Positions 22,224-34,900 of a stretch of DNA of 64,000 bases are shown in pieces. The notes under the pieces were generated by a model. That model was not told where the DNA came from, searched no databases, and worked only from the letters and a program-made list of their open reading frames with translations. The DNA is from Gonapodya prolifera JEL478. Its lineage: Eukaryota > Monoblepharomycota > Monoblepharidomycetes > Monoblepharidales > Gonapodyaceae. The position numbers were made by a program, and so were the translations under genes. The stretch is from positions 124,001-188,000 of the forward strand of contig KQ965776.1 in assembly GCA_001574975.1 (NCBI GenBank), in the 5' to 3' direction. The stretch's first letter is position 1; each line of letters starts with the position of its first letter.

Positions 22224-23621
22224 TTATAGAATTTATCGTGCGAGAGACCAAGTGAGGGGTTGACGTTGGAGAACAAAAATGCATCCCTTGCTCGCTGCTT
22301 TTGTCAATCAACTACCGCTCCACTCAACCGACACGACGGAATAATATTATCACAGTCTGTTGATACTTTACAAGAAATAGGCCCATGACGACGTAACCTT
22401 TTCACTACGCAGATTATTCTAAACATTACTTTTGCAATGGGCGAGCCCGTCGATGCACGTGGATAATGACCATCGCCACACTACCATCGTGCCAATCCTC
22501 TCAACTCCCTGAAGCACGTTTCGTCCCTAATATTAGAAACAAACCACTGATCACGGAGAAGTCTGCCACCCTGAAGGCTCGAATCGCGATCCCACATCCG
22601 TCCAAGATTGCATCTACTGCGTAATCGTTTTCAGACGTGATAGAAGCAACCAAACCACATCTTGGACACTTGCCACGACGGCTTAGGCAATTTGCGTCTA
22701 ATGAATGCAACCCATATGTGCGATTGGACGGTTTCAGTAAACTGCTTGAATGAAGGTCGGCTAGAATTCGAAAAATGTCATAATTACATAAAACTCACAT
22801 CGATGTAAATCTCCAGAAATCTCCCCCGTTCCCGCTGTTCCCCTCCTCCCAATAACGAGGGGCTCGTGGAAGTGTTGGTTCCACCCGAAAGAAAGATGAA
22901 GAGCGGAGATGTGTGTTGGTAAATCATCAAAAGCGCAGCAGAGAGATGACCAAGATCACGTCACATCCAGTCTCGTGGTCTTGACGTTGAGCAGTGCACT
23001 ACCCAATCCCAGATCGAGAGCCTGCACCTCGACACCGGGTAGCGCTCCTCAGAAATACGTCCGCTCCTAGCGCTTCGCATCCCTTCAGTTGCCTGCACCT
23101 CTCGGGATTCTGGCGAGCCATCCTCCCGCGGGGCCGTCAAGAACCCATCGAGACCTTTCCAGTCCAGCCACCAACGTCCAACAGTTCTGCAGTACCCAGC
23201 CTTTCGCTGATTCGGGACCACAGGCGTCCCTCCTCAACACTCGCTGTGTCTCCAATTTTGGCCGGTATTCGGCGCGCCGCAACTTTGGAGTACTGCGCCT
23301 TTGGTAAACACGAAGGAGCCTCCGGGCCATTGGAGATCGATTGGGGCTTTTCCCGTCCTTCGCAAGATGATTGCTGTTGGTCGCGTGTGCTCTTGCCATA
23401 GCCATACGGCTTATTCGCCGTGATAGTGGCTCTATTCTCCAGATGTCCAATGCGCTTCGTCTCAGCAGACGAGCCTTCACGTCGTACGTACCTTCTATAA
23501 AGAGCATTCCAAAATCGCTCGCGGGCGAGTGGCGGCGACATCGCGCGATGGGGAGATGAGAAATAAGTGAATCGGGTAAATGAAGGATAAACTGCGGACA
23601 TCACGGGAAACACTGAAACCA
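22224..23621 (-). other. gene-poor stretch with one unassigned minus-strand frame
   Basis: A single-exon minus-strand frame from ATG 23622 down to about 23137 gives 161 residues, including ERFWNALYRRYVRRE and TITANKPYGYGKS. No family, signal or membrane segment is recognised. A shorter minus-strand frame at 22501-22710 holds KCPRCG. Neither can be supported as a gene with confidence. The rest shows nothing distinctive. Confidence 0.25.
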
Positions 23622-23786
23622 TCTCCCATTGCCCACTCGTCTTTCAGTTGAAGGTTTGAATATTAAGCCAAAAAGAATTGAATTAAATGAACTTCTGATT
23701 CATTTTTGTATTTAGAAAGATACGTCAAGTATACTACTCAGTTTTCGAATTGATCCGTGGTCCAGAAAACCAAAAGAATAGTAAAG

Positions 23787-24509
23787 CTACAACATTGAAC
23801 CATCAACAGAGGAAAGCCGACACCGATTGCACACATTTCCGTTGTTGCCATTACATCGTGGGCACATTAGACAGTCGCACTTGGCACACTTCTGCGTATT
23901 CACCAAACAATCGGTGCAATGGATAGACCTGCACCTGGCCGGAGACTCTCGAGTGCCGCATAAGGTTTTGAAATGCAAAGAACAGAGTGGTCCAATGTCG
24001 CATTTCTGGCATCTGATAGGGTTCGACGCCCAATTCGCAATCGTCGAAAATCTCCTGCATACAGCATCGACGTCGCATCCAGGAAATGCACACGTGTCCC
24101 AGCTCAATTCGCACTCTCTGCAGTAGTACCCGGATCCATCGCATCCACGACATTTGCAAATGTGATCTTGATAGCGGATGGAACTGAACGGAGGAATAGG
24201 CAGAGAAGTTCAACTGCTGCGGTTGTATGCATCGTCATCATGGTCATCGAATCAAACTACTTTTCAGAAGGAAGACTAGCTCGAGAGACGAGATGATGAT
24301 TATCACAACACATTTCAGCAACACACAATCCCCACTCACCTCCGAGTGCCATACTGCAGCGGTGACACCTGAATCGACTCGTTTAAATATCATATTTTTT
24401 CTCCCAAACCCAATCACTGATATAGCTACGTTGCTCCACTCACCTCAATCCTCGCATATGATGTTTGGTCTTTGCAACCGTTACGTCCCGTCATTTTCAT
24501 GTGTGACAT
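23787..24509 (-). CDS. small cysteine-rich protein of the F-box-associated Cys-cluster family
   Basis: Unknown function. A three-exon model keeps frame: MSHMKMTGRNGCKDQTSYAR|IE, then VSPLQYGTR, then SSIRYQDHICKCRGCDGSGY. The product is about 165 residues with some 27 cysteines, mostly in CxxC pairs (CKCRGC, CREC, CQKC, CTDC, CAKC, CPRC, CNRC). It looks like serial treble-clef or RING-like zinc sites. It ends RLSSVDGSML. Related clusters occur at the left edge and at 55357-56346, where an F-box and LRR precede the cluster. Here no F-box is found before the start. It could be a standalone zinc-binding partner or a reduced copy. The start codon is 87 bases from the divergent ETF-beta start. Confidence 0.6.
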
Positions 24510-24596
24510 TTGCGACCGCAGTTGCCGAAAAGTGCGCTTCACGTCCTCTTCGCTCACGCACACCCAACCCGCCATCGCCCACCCGCCACGCACACA
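24510..24596. promoter_or_regulatory. bidirectional promoter between Cys-rich and ETF-beta genes
   Basis: Only 87 bases separate the two divergent start codons. No TATA box is evident. Confidence 0.5.
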
Positions 24597-26219
24597 ATGT
24601 CCTCGCTGAAAGTCCTCGTGCCCATCAAGGTGCGTACGCGGCGGACGATGGGGGGACGGGGACATGACCGTGCCGATGTGACGCGCACCGTACCCGATGC
24701 TGTTTCCCATCGCGGGCTGTTCCTCACCGCAACGCCCGTTTCCCGCGCGCTGCTCTGTTCCACTGCCGTCCACGTCACGCCGTTCCTCCCCCGGTGCCTG
24801 CTCCTGCTCGCGCAACACGACGATTCCGACACACACACGGACCCGCAACTGGACCACACCAACCCACGCACCCACGCACCCACGCAACGAATGGAACGAT
24901 AGAGGGTCATTGACTATACGGTCAAGATCCGCGTGCTGCCGGGCGGAAAGGGCGTCGACACCAACGTGAGTTCCTGCTCGTGATCCTTTTCCCCCGTCAC
25001 CAACCCCCTTCACCTCAGGTTAAACACGCCATGAACCCTTTCGACGAGATTGCGATCGAGGCTGCCGTGCAGCTCAAGGAGGCCAAGAAGGCGTCCGAGG
25101 TCATCGCGGTGTCTGTTGGTGGGGCAAAGTCCGTCGAGACCCTCAGGACGGCGCTGGCTATGGGCGCGGATAAGGCCGTGCATGTCGAGACTGACGCGGA
25201 TGTGCAGCCGTTGGAGGTGCGTTGTGGGTGGTCGGGGGACGGGGCGGGAGGGGGGTTGGCCAGAGCCGATCGGATTTATGGGCAGGAGGGAGGGTGGGGT
25301 GACGAGGAGGGTTGAATGATGTTGTGGGTTGGACGAGAGTAGATGGACGTGCGGGGAACGTGGGATGGGCGAAGCGTGGAGGCGACGAGGGTGGATGAGA
25401 CACGGCATCTGTGGAAGGGCGAAGACATTCGTTCAGGCAGACACGTGCGTTTTCGACGCGTATGAGACCGGCTTTCTGGGAGGAGTGGATTCACCTGGAC
25501 AAATCGCGGACGTTCCGAACCAGGGACCCAACGCCGCTACCCACCCAAACTCACGCACCTTCCCGCCCTTCAGGTCGCCAAACTCCTCCGGGCGGTTGCG
25601 GACAAGGAACAGCCCCAAGTTGTCATCCTCGGCAAACAAGCCATCGACGACGACAGTGCGCAGACGGGCCAGATGCTCGCGGGCCTGCTCGGGTGGTCCC
25701 AGGCCACCTTCGCGTCCAAGATCGAGGTCGAGGGCGACTCCCTCAAAGTCACCAGGGAGATCGATGGAGGGCTGGAGACCGTCAGGGCCAAGGTGCCGGC
25801 TGTGTTGACCACCGATTTGAGGTGAGGAAAGGAGCATCCTCGAAAGGACGGCGTGTTGGCTGTTGGTTTGGTTTCGGTGCGAGCTGTTTACTGACTATGA
25901 CTGCAACCCGTACCACATGGCAGATTGAACACCCCCCGCTTCGCAACCCTGCCCAACATCATGAAGGCCAAGAAGAAGCCCCTGGCCAAGCTGACGCCCA
26001 AGGACCTGGGCGTCGACATCACACCGCGACTGGAGATTCTCGAGGTTGCCGAGCCCCCCAAGCGGAGTGGCGGGCGGAAAGTCGAGAGCGTCGATGATGT
26101 GAGTGGTGTTGTCGTTGTTGGTCTGAAAGCCAACTGTGGGATTTAATTGGGTTTCTGGTGCTTGCTTTTGCGATGTATAGCTGATCGACAAGCTAAAGAA
26201 CGAGGCCAAGGTTATCTAA
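24597..26219 (+). CDS. ETFB: electron transfer flavoprotein subunit beta
   Basis: Mitochondrial ETF passes electrons from acyl-CoA and other dehydrogenases to ETF-ubiquinone oxidoreductase. Exons read [51 protein letters not shown] through [38 protein letters not shown] with [37 protein letters not shown] through [20 protein letters not shown]; and [12 protein letters not shown]. The ETF-beta signature region and the C-terminal helix are intact. Length of about 255 residues is normal. There is no long presequence, as in other ETFB proteins. The third intron (about 25219-25573) is long. The stop TAA overlaps an AATAAA signal. Confidence 0.95.
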
Positions 26220-26223
26220 TAAA
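26218..26223 (+). terminator. AATAAA poly(A) signal overlapping the ETFB stop
   Basis: The hexamer starts within the TAA stop codon (26217-26219). It is the closest canonical signal, and it would leave a very short 3' UTR before PIN4 at 26301. Confidence 0.55.
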
Positions 26224-26300
26224 AGAGGGATTCCTTGTAGTATATTTAGTCATAGAACGAGCGCACTTCACCGACCCACACGTTCCCATTTCGCTCAATC

Positions 26301-27082
26301 ATGCCACCGAAACAGACCCAGAAAGGTGGCGCAAAGGGAAAAGCCAAAGCGGCCCCCGCCGACGGTACGCCCGATCCATCGCTCGATGCGGATCGTTCTA
26401 AACGTCTCAACCCTTGCAATGGTTTCGGTGGCCGACAGAGGACGCGTCCGGGTCCAAGGAGAAGCTTAAACCAGCCAATAGCGTCAAGGTAAGCCGTGGC
26501 GCGATCGCGGGTGCCCGATTGCACTGACGATCGTGCGGATGGGTGCCAGGTCCGGCACATTGTAGGTGATGCATTAGTTTCCGGTTTCGGCGGGGCTTGC
26601 AAGGGTTCGTGCCGCGTTTGACAGCTCTGCGAGAAGCATTCCAAAGTCATGGAGGCCATGGAGCAGCTCAAGGCCGGCGTGTCGTTCGATAAGGTGAAGA
26701 ACGGAGGTTCTCCTCCACGGCGATGGTGGTGTGGGTCAACTGCCTCCGACTCTCGGTCCTGTAGGTCGCCGAGAGTTTCAGCGAGGATAAGGCCAAAGCC
26801 GGCGGCGCGTTGGGGTTCATGAACAGGGGGTCCATGGTGGGGCCGTTTCAAGAGTGGGTCGTCTCGTGCGGTTGGAATTGGATTTGAATTTGAGGAGCGC
26901 TTCTTGTCCCAGTGCGGCATTCCAGCTGAAGCCCTCTACGGTGTCCAAGCCGATTTACACAGATCCGCCCGTGAAGACCGTACAGTGAGTGGTGAATCCG
27001 CCGTACTCGCTTGATGTTTCTGCGACAGCCCCTAATACTTTTCAGTGGCTATCACATTATTATGGTGGAGGATCGAAAATGA
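26301..27082 (+). CDS. PIN4: parvulin-type peptidyl-prolyl isomerase PIN4 (Par14)
   Basis: Rotamase of the small Par14 class, nuclear and linked to ribosome biogenesis in animals. Exons join as [20 protein letters not shown], then [17 protein letters not shown], then VRHI, then [18 protein letters not shown], then [20 protein letters not shown] with [15 protein letters not shown], then [11 protein letters not shown]. The family landmarks [29 protein letters not shown] and the terminal GYHIIMVE are all present. The basic, low-complexity N-terminus is typical. Five short introns occur in about 780 bases. The length of about 130 residues matches Par14. Confidence 0.95.
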
Positions 27083-27271
27083 AGAGGAATGTGCTCTCAA
27101 ACGCTTGGATGAGACCAACGGAACGGGGACACGGACGGGGAAACGGGGAAAAAACAGAGTAGATGGTCGTATTGAAAAAGCGCATTTTGTATTAATGTTT
27201 CCAAACTTTTCCGCACATATCTTTCAACTTCTTTCAAGCTTTGCATTGCAACAATCCCTGACGATCTCACA

Positions 27272-28693
27272 TCACAGCTCGACCTTGTCCGCAGTGCCCA
27301 TCACCTTCTCCTTGATCTTCTCGTAGATCCCAGTTCCACCCTCCGAAGCCGCCTTTCCGGCGTGTTTTGCTACCAAAGAAATGGTGTGAATGAACCGCTA
27401 GGAGCGGTACGCAAACACACGTTGTTGCTCACCGGCAGCAGTTGCGTCGGCTCCTGCCGTGCCAGCGAGACTCGTGGCAGTCTTTGCGTGCTCCGTGGCG
27501 GCCCGGCCGTACTCGGTAGCCTGGGCGGAAGCGTCACTGGCAGCAGATCTCGCTAAAAATGGCGGTGTTAACTCGAGCTTTGCAATATGAAAATGGTCGA
27601 CACACACCATACTCGGCTGCATTCTTTGCGCTGTCTTTCACTACGTATGGAAGGGGTTACGTGACAGAGAGTGAGAGCGATTCGGGTTGCAAGTTGTGAG
27701 TGTAGAATATCGATGACAGTTTAACTTCAATACCCGCTCTCACCAGAGCCAGCGGCCTGGGTGGCGGCACCCTTGACGGTATTGGTTGCATGCTCGAAGG
27801 CAGAACCGGCGCCGGACACTGTAGATTTTACGCTCTCCGTCGCCTCCGCTATGAAGAATAAATGTTTGAAGGGGAACGACACAATCCTTTAAAGCAAACC
27901 TTTTACCTCCTGCCCCCATCGCTCTTCCCGCTGCACCACGAATTCCTTCAACAGTGTCTTCCACACCTCGCTTGCCAAATTCCAAAACGTTCTCCACTCC
28001 ACCCATGGCCCTTTGATACATGTCCTCCGCTCCTTCTTGCACTGTTTCGACAGCCCCCGTTGCAGCACCAATGGCACGCTCAATAATGGGGATGTTTCGA
28101 ACAGACGGAGCGTGCGCCCTCTTGGCGGAGATGACGAGTACACCATTAAGCAACGACGCTTGAATCGACCCGGGGTCGGCGTCAACGGGAAGAGTGACTT
28201 CGGCGGCAACTTCTCGCTCCATACAAGGAACTTTCTGGGAGGTCAGGACATCAAACCATCCAGTGCGACCTTCCAACTTTTCTGCACCGGACTCGGATTT
28301 GCTGACACATTTGTGTTCTCCATAGACCGAGACAGAGCGGCCGTCTACTGTGACATTGAGCTCTCCACGGTTGAAACCGGGGACATCAAGATAAGCTGTG
28401 TATCCGCCGTCCGACTTTTGGAGTTGGAAGTCTGAAAGGGCATCCCTCCGAACAGTGTCGATCGAGGACAGATAGTGGCTTAAAAACGCGCTGGATGGCC
28501 CAAATAGTTGAAAAATGCCGCGGCGCTGGAGAAACGGACCCACTCACATCGCATCGTCCGAACTGCGAGAGACGTCACGCCCCCTCGGGTTCAGAGACCA
28601 CGGAGACAGTCTGTCAGGCCAGAGCGCGCACAGCGCAGGAGACGTTGCGACAAGCAGGGCGAGCAGCGTGGCGAGGAGACGCGTTGCGATCAT
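27272..28693 (-). CDS. small heat-shock protein (HSP20) with signal peptide, LEA-like tail and C-terminal KVEL
   Basis: Chaperone of the alpha-crystallin family. The ATG at 28693 gives MIATRLLATLLALLVATSPA then LCALWPDRL, a clear signal peptide; an in-frame ATG at 28726 would add 11 residues. The donor joins GAT GCG AT to C GCG TTT, then IAFLSHYLSSID. The crystallin domain spans FQLQKSDGGYTAYLDVPGFN, GRSVSVYGEHKC, EREVAAEVTLPVDADPGSIQ and ASLLNGVLVISAKRAH, with the hallmark A-x-x-x-N-G-V-L and a downstream IPI motif. About 150 residues of Ala/Glu/Lys amphipathic helix follow (AGAVETVQEGAEDMYQRAM; AKTATSLAGTAGADATAAG). The end is GTADKVEL. KVEL resembles K/HDEL-type ER retrieval signals, so an ER-lumen chaperone is inferred. 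Confidence 0.8.
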
Positions 28694-28829
28694 TTCGATG
28701 GCGGAGAAATGTGCTGATGGTGACACCGCGGCAAATTTAAGGAGAACAACCGGTTACGTCACCGTTAGCCAATTCACTTCCCCCACCCCTTCGCGGAGAC
28801 ATAATATGCATATCACAATGAATACAAAT

Positions 28830-28835
28830 TTTATT
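28830..28835 (-). terminator. AATAAA poly(A) signal of the kinesin gene
   Basis: TTTATT on the plus strand, read AATAAA on the minus strand, about 100 bases past the kinesin stop at 28936. Confidence 0.5.
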
Positions 28836-28935
28836 TACAATGAATAAAATCAGACGAAGTCCTTTGTTCAAAACGGAAACCCTTTCTGTAAGCAAGGCGG
28901 AGCATCATATCGTAAAACGCTCTCCATCTGCAAAT

Positions 28936-31900
28936 CTATACCGATGGGAGGAGGTTTGACCCATCGGGTGGACCTTCAGAGGAGGGAGTCTGGTTGTCGA
29001 TATCCGTTGTTGTATTGTCCGGTATCGTTTTGGGGTCGGTGTCATCGGCAATAGATTGGTATGCTGGTGTTTCAAGTGTCCGGGAAACGTCTGTAGGACC
29101 GTCACCGGGCACAGGAGGGGGTGATAAATCACCTTGGACGACGTCTGTTTCTGTGACACCGTGATCTCGCTCTCCCAGTCCAGAAACAGGAGAGAAATGG
29201 AGCCCGGAATCTACGGGCTCAGGCTTCTCAGATGAGTCCTGATGTTCCTTTACCACATCTGGTGACGGTTGTTGACCAAACTCCTGGTTACCAGACTCCG
29301 GGCGAGCATCCGAATGAGCGATTCCTGTTGTTGGGGAGGTATGTTGTGCTGATTCCAAACGTTCGGATTCCAGGTGAGAATCGGCAGGGGAGACCCCTAC
29401 CGTCGAGGACTGTTGTGCTGATTCCAGACCTTCAGTCAACAGCTGAAACTCTGTCTGCGAAATCCCCGAGGTAGCCGAAGTCTGTTGCGCTGATGGACGT
29501 CTGGAATGACCCTCCCCGGGTGGGTGATCTCCCGCAGTCGGGGGTCGTATTTTGAGGGAAGTTGCGACTGTGTTCGTTTTTGTGAGACGTTCCCACCACT
29601 GGGAATCGTTTCCACTATTCTGTCTTTGTACTCTCTTCGGTCCACCAGCGGATGATTGTGGTCTCGATGTGGCACCTCCAGATGCACCGCCGTCTGGTAC
29701 CAATTCTACAAACAGCAAAGAGTCTCAAAGAGTGGGCAGGTGGAAGGGCAACCCCGAAAAGTACGTACCAGTTTGGGGCGGCGGCTGAGAGACTTCCGAT
29801 TCCTGCTGCTTGGCTGCTCGCTGAGTGCGCAAATGTTCGTGATCATAGTGATGATGTCTCCGACATTTGCGACAATACGTGTCTGCGGACAAAGATGGGA
29901 TGTAGTTTGGAACAGCCGTATGCTCCGAAAGTGCTGAGGCAGGGCGTGATCGCGGCACTCCATCCGCGACGCTCGAGTCGGTAGGTTGAGGTTTATTGCG
30001 GGATTGCACGGACGAATTAAAGGTTGAAGATGGTTTTGAGGGAGATGTCGAGCGAGAGGGTGGTTTCAGGGTCTCAGATTCTCCAAGTGGTGACTTGCTG
30101 CGATTTCGCGAGTCTTTCACTCGTGTAGGAATTCGGCCGGTACCCAATTTGGCTGCAACGTCGTCTCCACGCTTCAGTACGATCTCCGATCCACTCCGGA
30201 CGAGGTTTGCTTTTCCATGTTGTTTATCTTTAGACCTTTTGGGCGTTGGTCGAGTTGGAGAGCTGTCGCCATCCTCGTGATCTCCATCAATACCAGCGTC
30301 GAAGTCAAGCTCCTCATCCGAATGAGTGCTCGCAAATGCAGCCAAGTCTGTGGGACTCGGGTCACCATCAGATTTCACCTGCGACAAGTTGGGCGTTGAG
30401 GAAGATGCAGCGTGATTCCATTTGGAGGCAGTGAGCGTAGATTTCAAGTCGTGCTGCTCGAATTTTGGCGGCTGAAGCTTTTCAAAGGGTAAAGGAGGCG
30501 GCTTTGATAATGGCGGTGATTTATCAGTTCGAACAGCATTGGGCGTTGGCTCCTGAACCCTCAGCTCAGGAATGCGCAGTGAATCGTCAACGGAGGGTGC
30601 GTTTGTATGCTCTAGGGTTATTGAAGCCGTCCGAGGTGTTGCATCATTCTCGGTTGCCTCATCTCCTGTGATCTCCTGAAAGAAAAGTTGATATTGCGAA
30701 CTCCGTTGAGGTGAATCATCAAGTTGATTGGAGTATTCAACCCCATTCAATCGAGTGACACTAGCATTCGCTTGTGTTCGAAGGTTGTGTTCAGCTTCAA
30801 TGGGTGCCGTCGTTAGCATCAATGCCGCCTTGTCATCGCTGTGTGCTGGAGGGGAAGATTGTTGATTTGCTGAGTCTTTATCGAACTGCAATCCATTGGC
30901 AGAAACAGAAGCCGACAAAATCGATGCCGCATCGTCACCTTCCAAGTGCATACCCGTTCGCTCAAACGCGCCTTCAACTACAGCACTTGCAAGAGCATAG
31001 TTGTCTGCCGATTCCAAATCGCTACGATCCAGACTCTGGCCACGGAGGCCTTGCTTAAACAAATGATGAAAGACTTGACGACTGGTTAGAGCTACGGATT
31101 GTTGGCTATCCTGGCTTGGAGCCCGCGAAGACCGGGCAGGTGCCGTCCGAGGTCGACCGCGAACGTGGTGAACTCCATCTGTTTCATCGGCTTCGGAAAA
31201 TTCCGGCTCACTTTGCTCGTAACCAAAGAGAGACTGTGCCTGCACCGAAATTGCATCGTCATCAGGCGCTTTCTGGTGACCTTCTTCGAGAAGTCCGGGT
31301 AATCCGACGTGGGGTAAACCGCGTTTCGCAGCCCTGCGTTCAAGGTTCAATCCCAATCGTTCTCGGAGATCAGCCAATCTCTTTTCAAAGTATCCCTCCA
31401 TCGCAATTCCCGCATTTTTCATATTTTGCATCGCTTTGAGCATCTCCTTACGCCGGCTCTCTAGATCTTGGCATTTGAGCGCTTCCATTCGAAGTCTTAG
31501 CCTGGAACCCACGAGATCCTCCAACAGTAACTCCGCCATCCTTGATATCTCCTGGGTATCAAGTGCATGTAAAAGATTCAGTGCGTTCTCGTAACCCTTG
31601 TCATCAGCCGCGCTGGGAGTAGAGTTGGCCCGACTTTCTAGGTTGGCGATTCGTGAATCAATAATGTTGATCTCCTCATCCGCAAGTTCCAATTCGTCTG
31701 CATAGTGCAAAGCGTCATTTGACTGCCAACCTATTGCGTCCAGCTCGTGTTCCAATTGAGTCCGGTCCACAACTAGCTGCTCTTTACGTCTACGCAATTC
31801 CGCCAACAGTTCGAAGTGTTCTTTCGCAGAAACCCACGCGGTGAGCTCTCCGTCGACAATCTCCTTCTTGAAAGTCGCCCTGACTGTGGCAGCGTTCGTT

Positions 31901-34900
31901 GAAGCGAAATCGTTCTCGTCACGAGCAATATTTGTCATAGACTTCAACGACGCACTCTCAATGTTCTCCGGACCGAGACCAAGTGCACTACCTAAAGGAC
32001 CCCCGGGAAGCCCTTCCGAGCCAAGACGGCCTCTACTGCCATTAAACATCTTTGAAATGGACTTCGGAGTGGTGATGCGCTTGAGAATAGTGATCGGATT
32101 GTACTTGTTCTTGTCCACATCTTTCTTTTGTTCATTTTGGCGCAGTCGAAGCTGGTTGTCAATCAAGGCGCGACGGTTCATGAAATCGTAAGTAGCGCCC
32201 CCACCCCGCCAAAACAAAACAAAATGCGTGCTCACCCTCAGCTCGTACTCCCTTTGTATCTTCGCTTTCTCTTCCTCCAGTTTCTTGGCTTTCCGAGCTT
32301 CACGTTGCTTGTCCATCTCAATCATGCGACGTTTTTCTGCTTCCTCCTTTAATTGCTTAAGCATATGAACCTTTTCCGCTGATGGGGAGCGAGTTACAAC
32401 GACTTTCTTTGCGCCGAACGAACTCAAAGCACATACTTTTGAGAGACTCGATGTTTTGTTTCAGAGCTTTCATAAGAGTCTCTTCTTGTCGCTTTTTGCT
32501 CACGACCGCACGGTTTGCCTCGAGATACTTCCGCCTCGTGTCTTCAACCTCTGCTGTGAGGCGTTTGATGTGGTTCTCGTACTTCACTCTGAGGGCCGCT
32601 GTGCCAGGCTGGAAACAAGAAGGGTGAGCTTCTTTGGCCCCCCAGTACACCATCGAGATTTCTCACTTTCTCCTTCACACCAGGAGGCATTATTGATCCA
32701 GTGTTTGCCTGCTGTTCTTCCATCCTCCGAAGTGCCTCGTCTCGCTCTCGCGTGACCTTTTCGAGTCCCTCCATTAGACCGCCGAGTTTTTCGCCATACT
32801 TGAGCTCCATGTGCGTCATTTCTGCTCTAGAGCGCTGAAGTTGGTCAACCAGCTGTTCTTGTGTGGAGATGTCAGCTTGAAGACGAGAGATGAGAGAGTA
32901 CAAATGGGTTGCTTCGGCTGAGACAGGGGTTTCAGGTGTGGGTGGAGCTCCGGGATCGTTCGTCGAAGATTCGTTTCCGGAAACAACAGAAAATGCAAGT
33001 CCTGACGGGCTTTCGGGAATGGACGCCTGGATTGAGATTGTAACGTGCACTAAAGTTAGCATAAAAAGACAGATCAACCTTCTGGCACTTACCAGTGCAC
33101 GGGAGGTTGGACTTTCGGGAACACCATGGGAAGCGTCACTGGTCGGGCTGGCCATTTCATCAAAACTTTTTCTGACGTCCGGGTCCGTTTTTATAGCAGT
33201 CAACACTTTCCGTTCCTGGTGTTCGTCCGTGGCTGCACTTTCGATCTAGGCGATCATATAAGATCGGTGATGCAAACAGGGAAGCGAACACATTCCCACC
33301 TCCAAGTCCCTCATTCTGGATTGGCGTGGTCTGAACAATCCCGTGTTCGGAACAGAGGCGAAACCAGATGCGGCGCGCGCCACTGCATCCAAAGCTTGCC
33401 GCTTTTCGCGAATTTCCTCCAATGCTTTGACTTCCAATTCAGTGGGGCGCGTATCAAACCCACTGACATAGCTCGGTTTTCGACTGAGACTGATACCAAC
33501 ACCCAGTTGTGAGTTGGCCGAGATTTGTTGTTGCAAACTGGCACAACGCTTCTCAAAGTATTCGGCACGGTCCTCAGCATCTTGTGCGCGAGTGCTCGCT
33601 TGGCGAAGTTCTTCCAGGTGACGTAGTATGAATGGGTGGATGGCAAGCTCTTCCATTGCAGTTCCTTGCGACGGAGATGCTGGCGAGTCCTTGCATGGCG
33701 AAGTTCTAGCATTACTGCCATCAGTGTTGGGTTCGTCAGATGTCACGCATCCCTTTGTTTCGATTTCCCGTTTCCGTTTGACACCTTTCTCCACCACCCA
33801 CGTCTCATATTCTGTCCTCCACTCCGAAACCATTCGATCTTGCTCCTCTCGCCTTTCTTTCATTCTGTTTACCGAGAACTGGAGCATCTGCACATCTTGG
33901 AGCGCTTTATCACGAGCTGCGCGGACTAAGTGCAGCTCTTTTTCAAGTAGGGCAGTGTTCGCGTTTGAACTACCAGCGGTTGTCGATTGTTGGGTAGCAG
34001 GCAGCGCAACTGCATTTCCAAGACGAGACAAATTCGGTACCGATGATGCTGCGTGGAGTGTTGGAGGGCCTACTCCTGCGCCGCATCGAGCACAAACAAT
34101 GGTTCCTGATTCCCGCCCATCATTTCCTTCGGGCCTGATGCCTCGGGCAATGTCGAGCTCCCTCCTAAGCGTCTCGAGCTCTTTCCGTAGGCGCGTCACT
34201 TCCTCTGGTGCTGCACCACCCGCAAAGTCCCTGTTGATGACCGCCCGGTTCTTGATTCGCCTAGCTCGTTCAGCATACCGGAGTGTCCCCAAAGTTTCCG
34301 CAATGTCGCTGTCTCCAGCGGCTACACAAGCAAGCATCAGCGTCTGCGAGTTCCCCCCGAGAGAATCTTGAAGGAGTCGAGTGAGCTTAGAGTCTCGGTA
34401 GGGAACGTGACGTGCTGAGCCAGGGCGAGATCCTGCGCCACCAGCCTCTTCCGTGAGAGCGGAAATAACATTGCCAAGAGCTAGAAGACCCTGGTTTATA
34501 GAAATGCCTTCTTTAGCTCGGTCACCTTCTGCGCGAGTGCGCTTGAGGCGCTCTGAGCCTGCCAAGTCCACAAAATGGAACTTCGATGTTATGTGGTGCC
34601 ACTCTCCGTCAGAATCGGACGCGACTCCCTCCTCGGTGGTGGATGGGGGAGGCTCCGTCGCAGTTGGAGCAGCGTCACCCACAGTAGCGGTGGCTTCGGG
34701 GTCGGGAGAGTTTGTGGAAGGCTCCGGTTGAGCAGCAGTATTGACTGCTGGGAGGAGGTGGTGTTTCATAATTTCGTCTCCAAATTTGCCTCAGCAGGGT
34801 CCGACATACCTTTCCGCTGTTCCCACTTCTGTTGTCGTAGTGTTACAGAAAAAATGGCGTGGCTCCGACTGCTCTGTACGTTCATTTCCGTTGCCCCAGT

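Noticed and set aside
22501-22710. Minus-strand frame with KCPRCG, possibly another Cys-family piece
   Set aside because: Only one CxxC pair, no alignment to the family beyond that, and no splice context.
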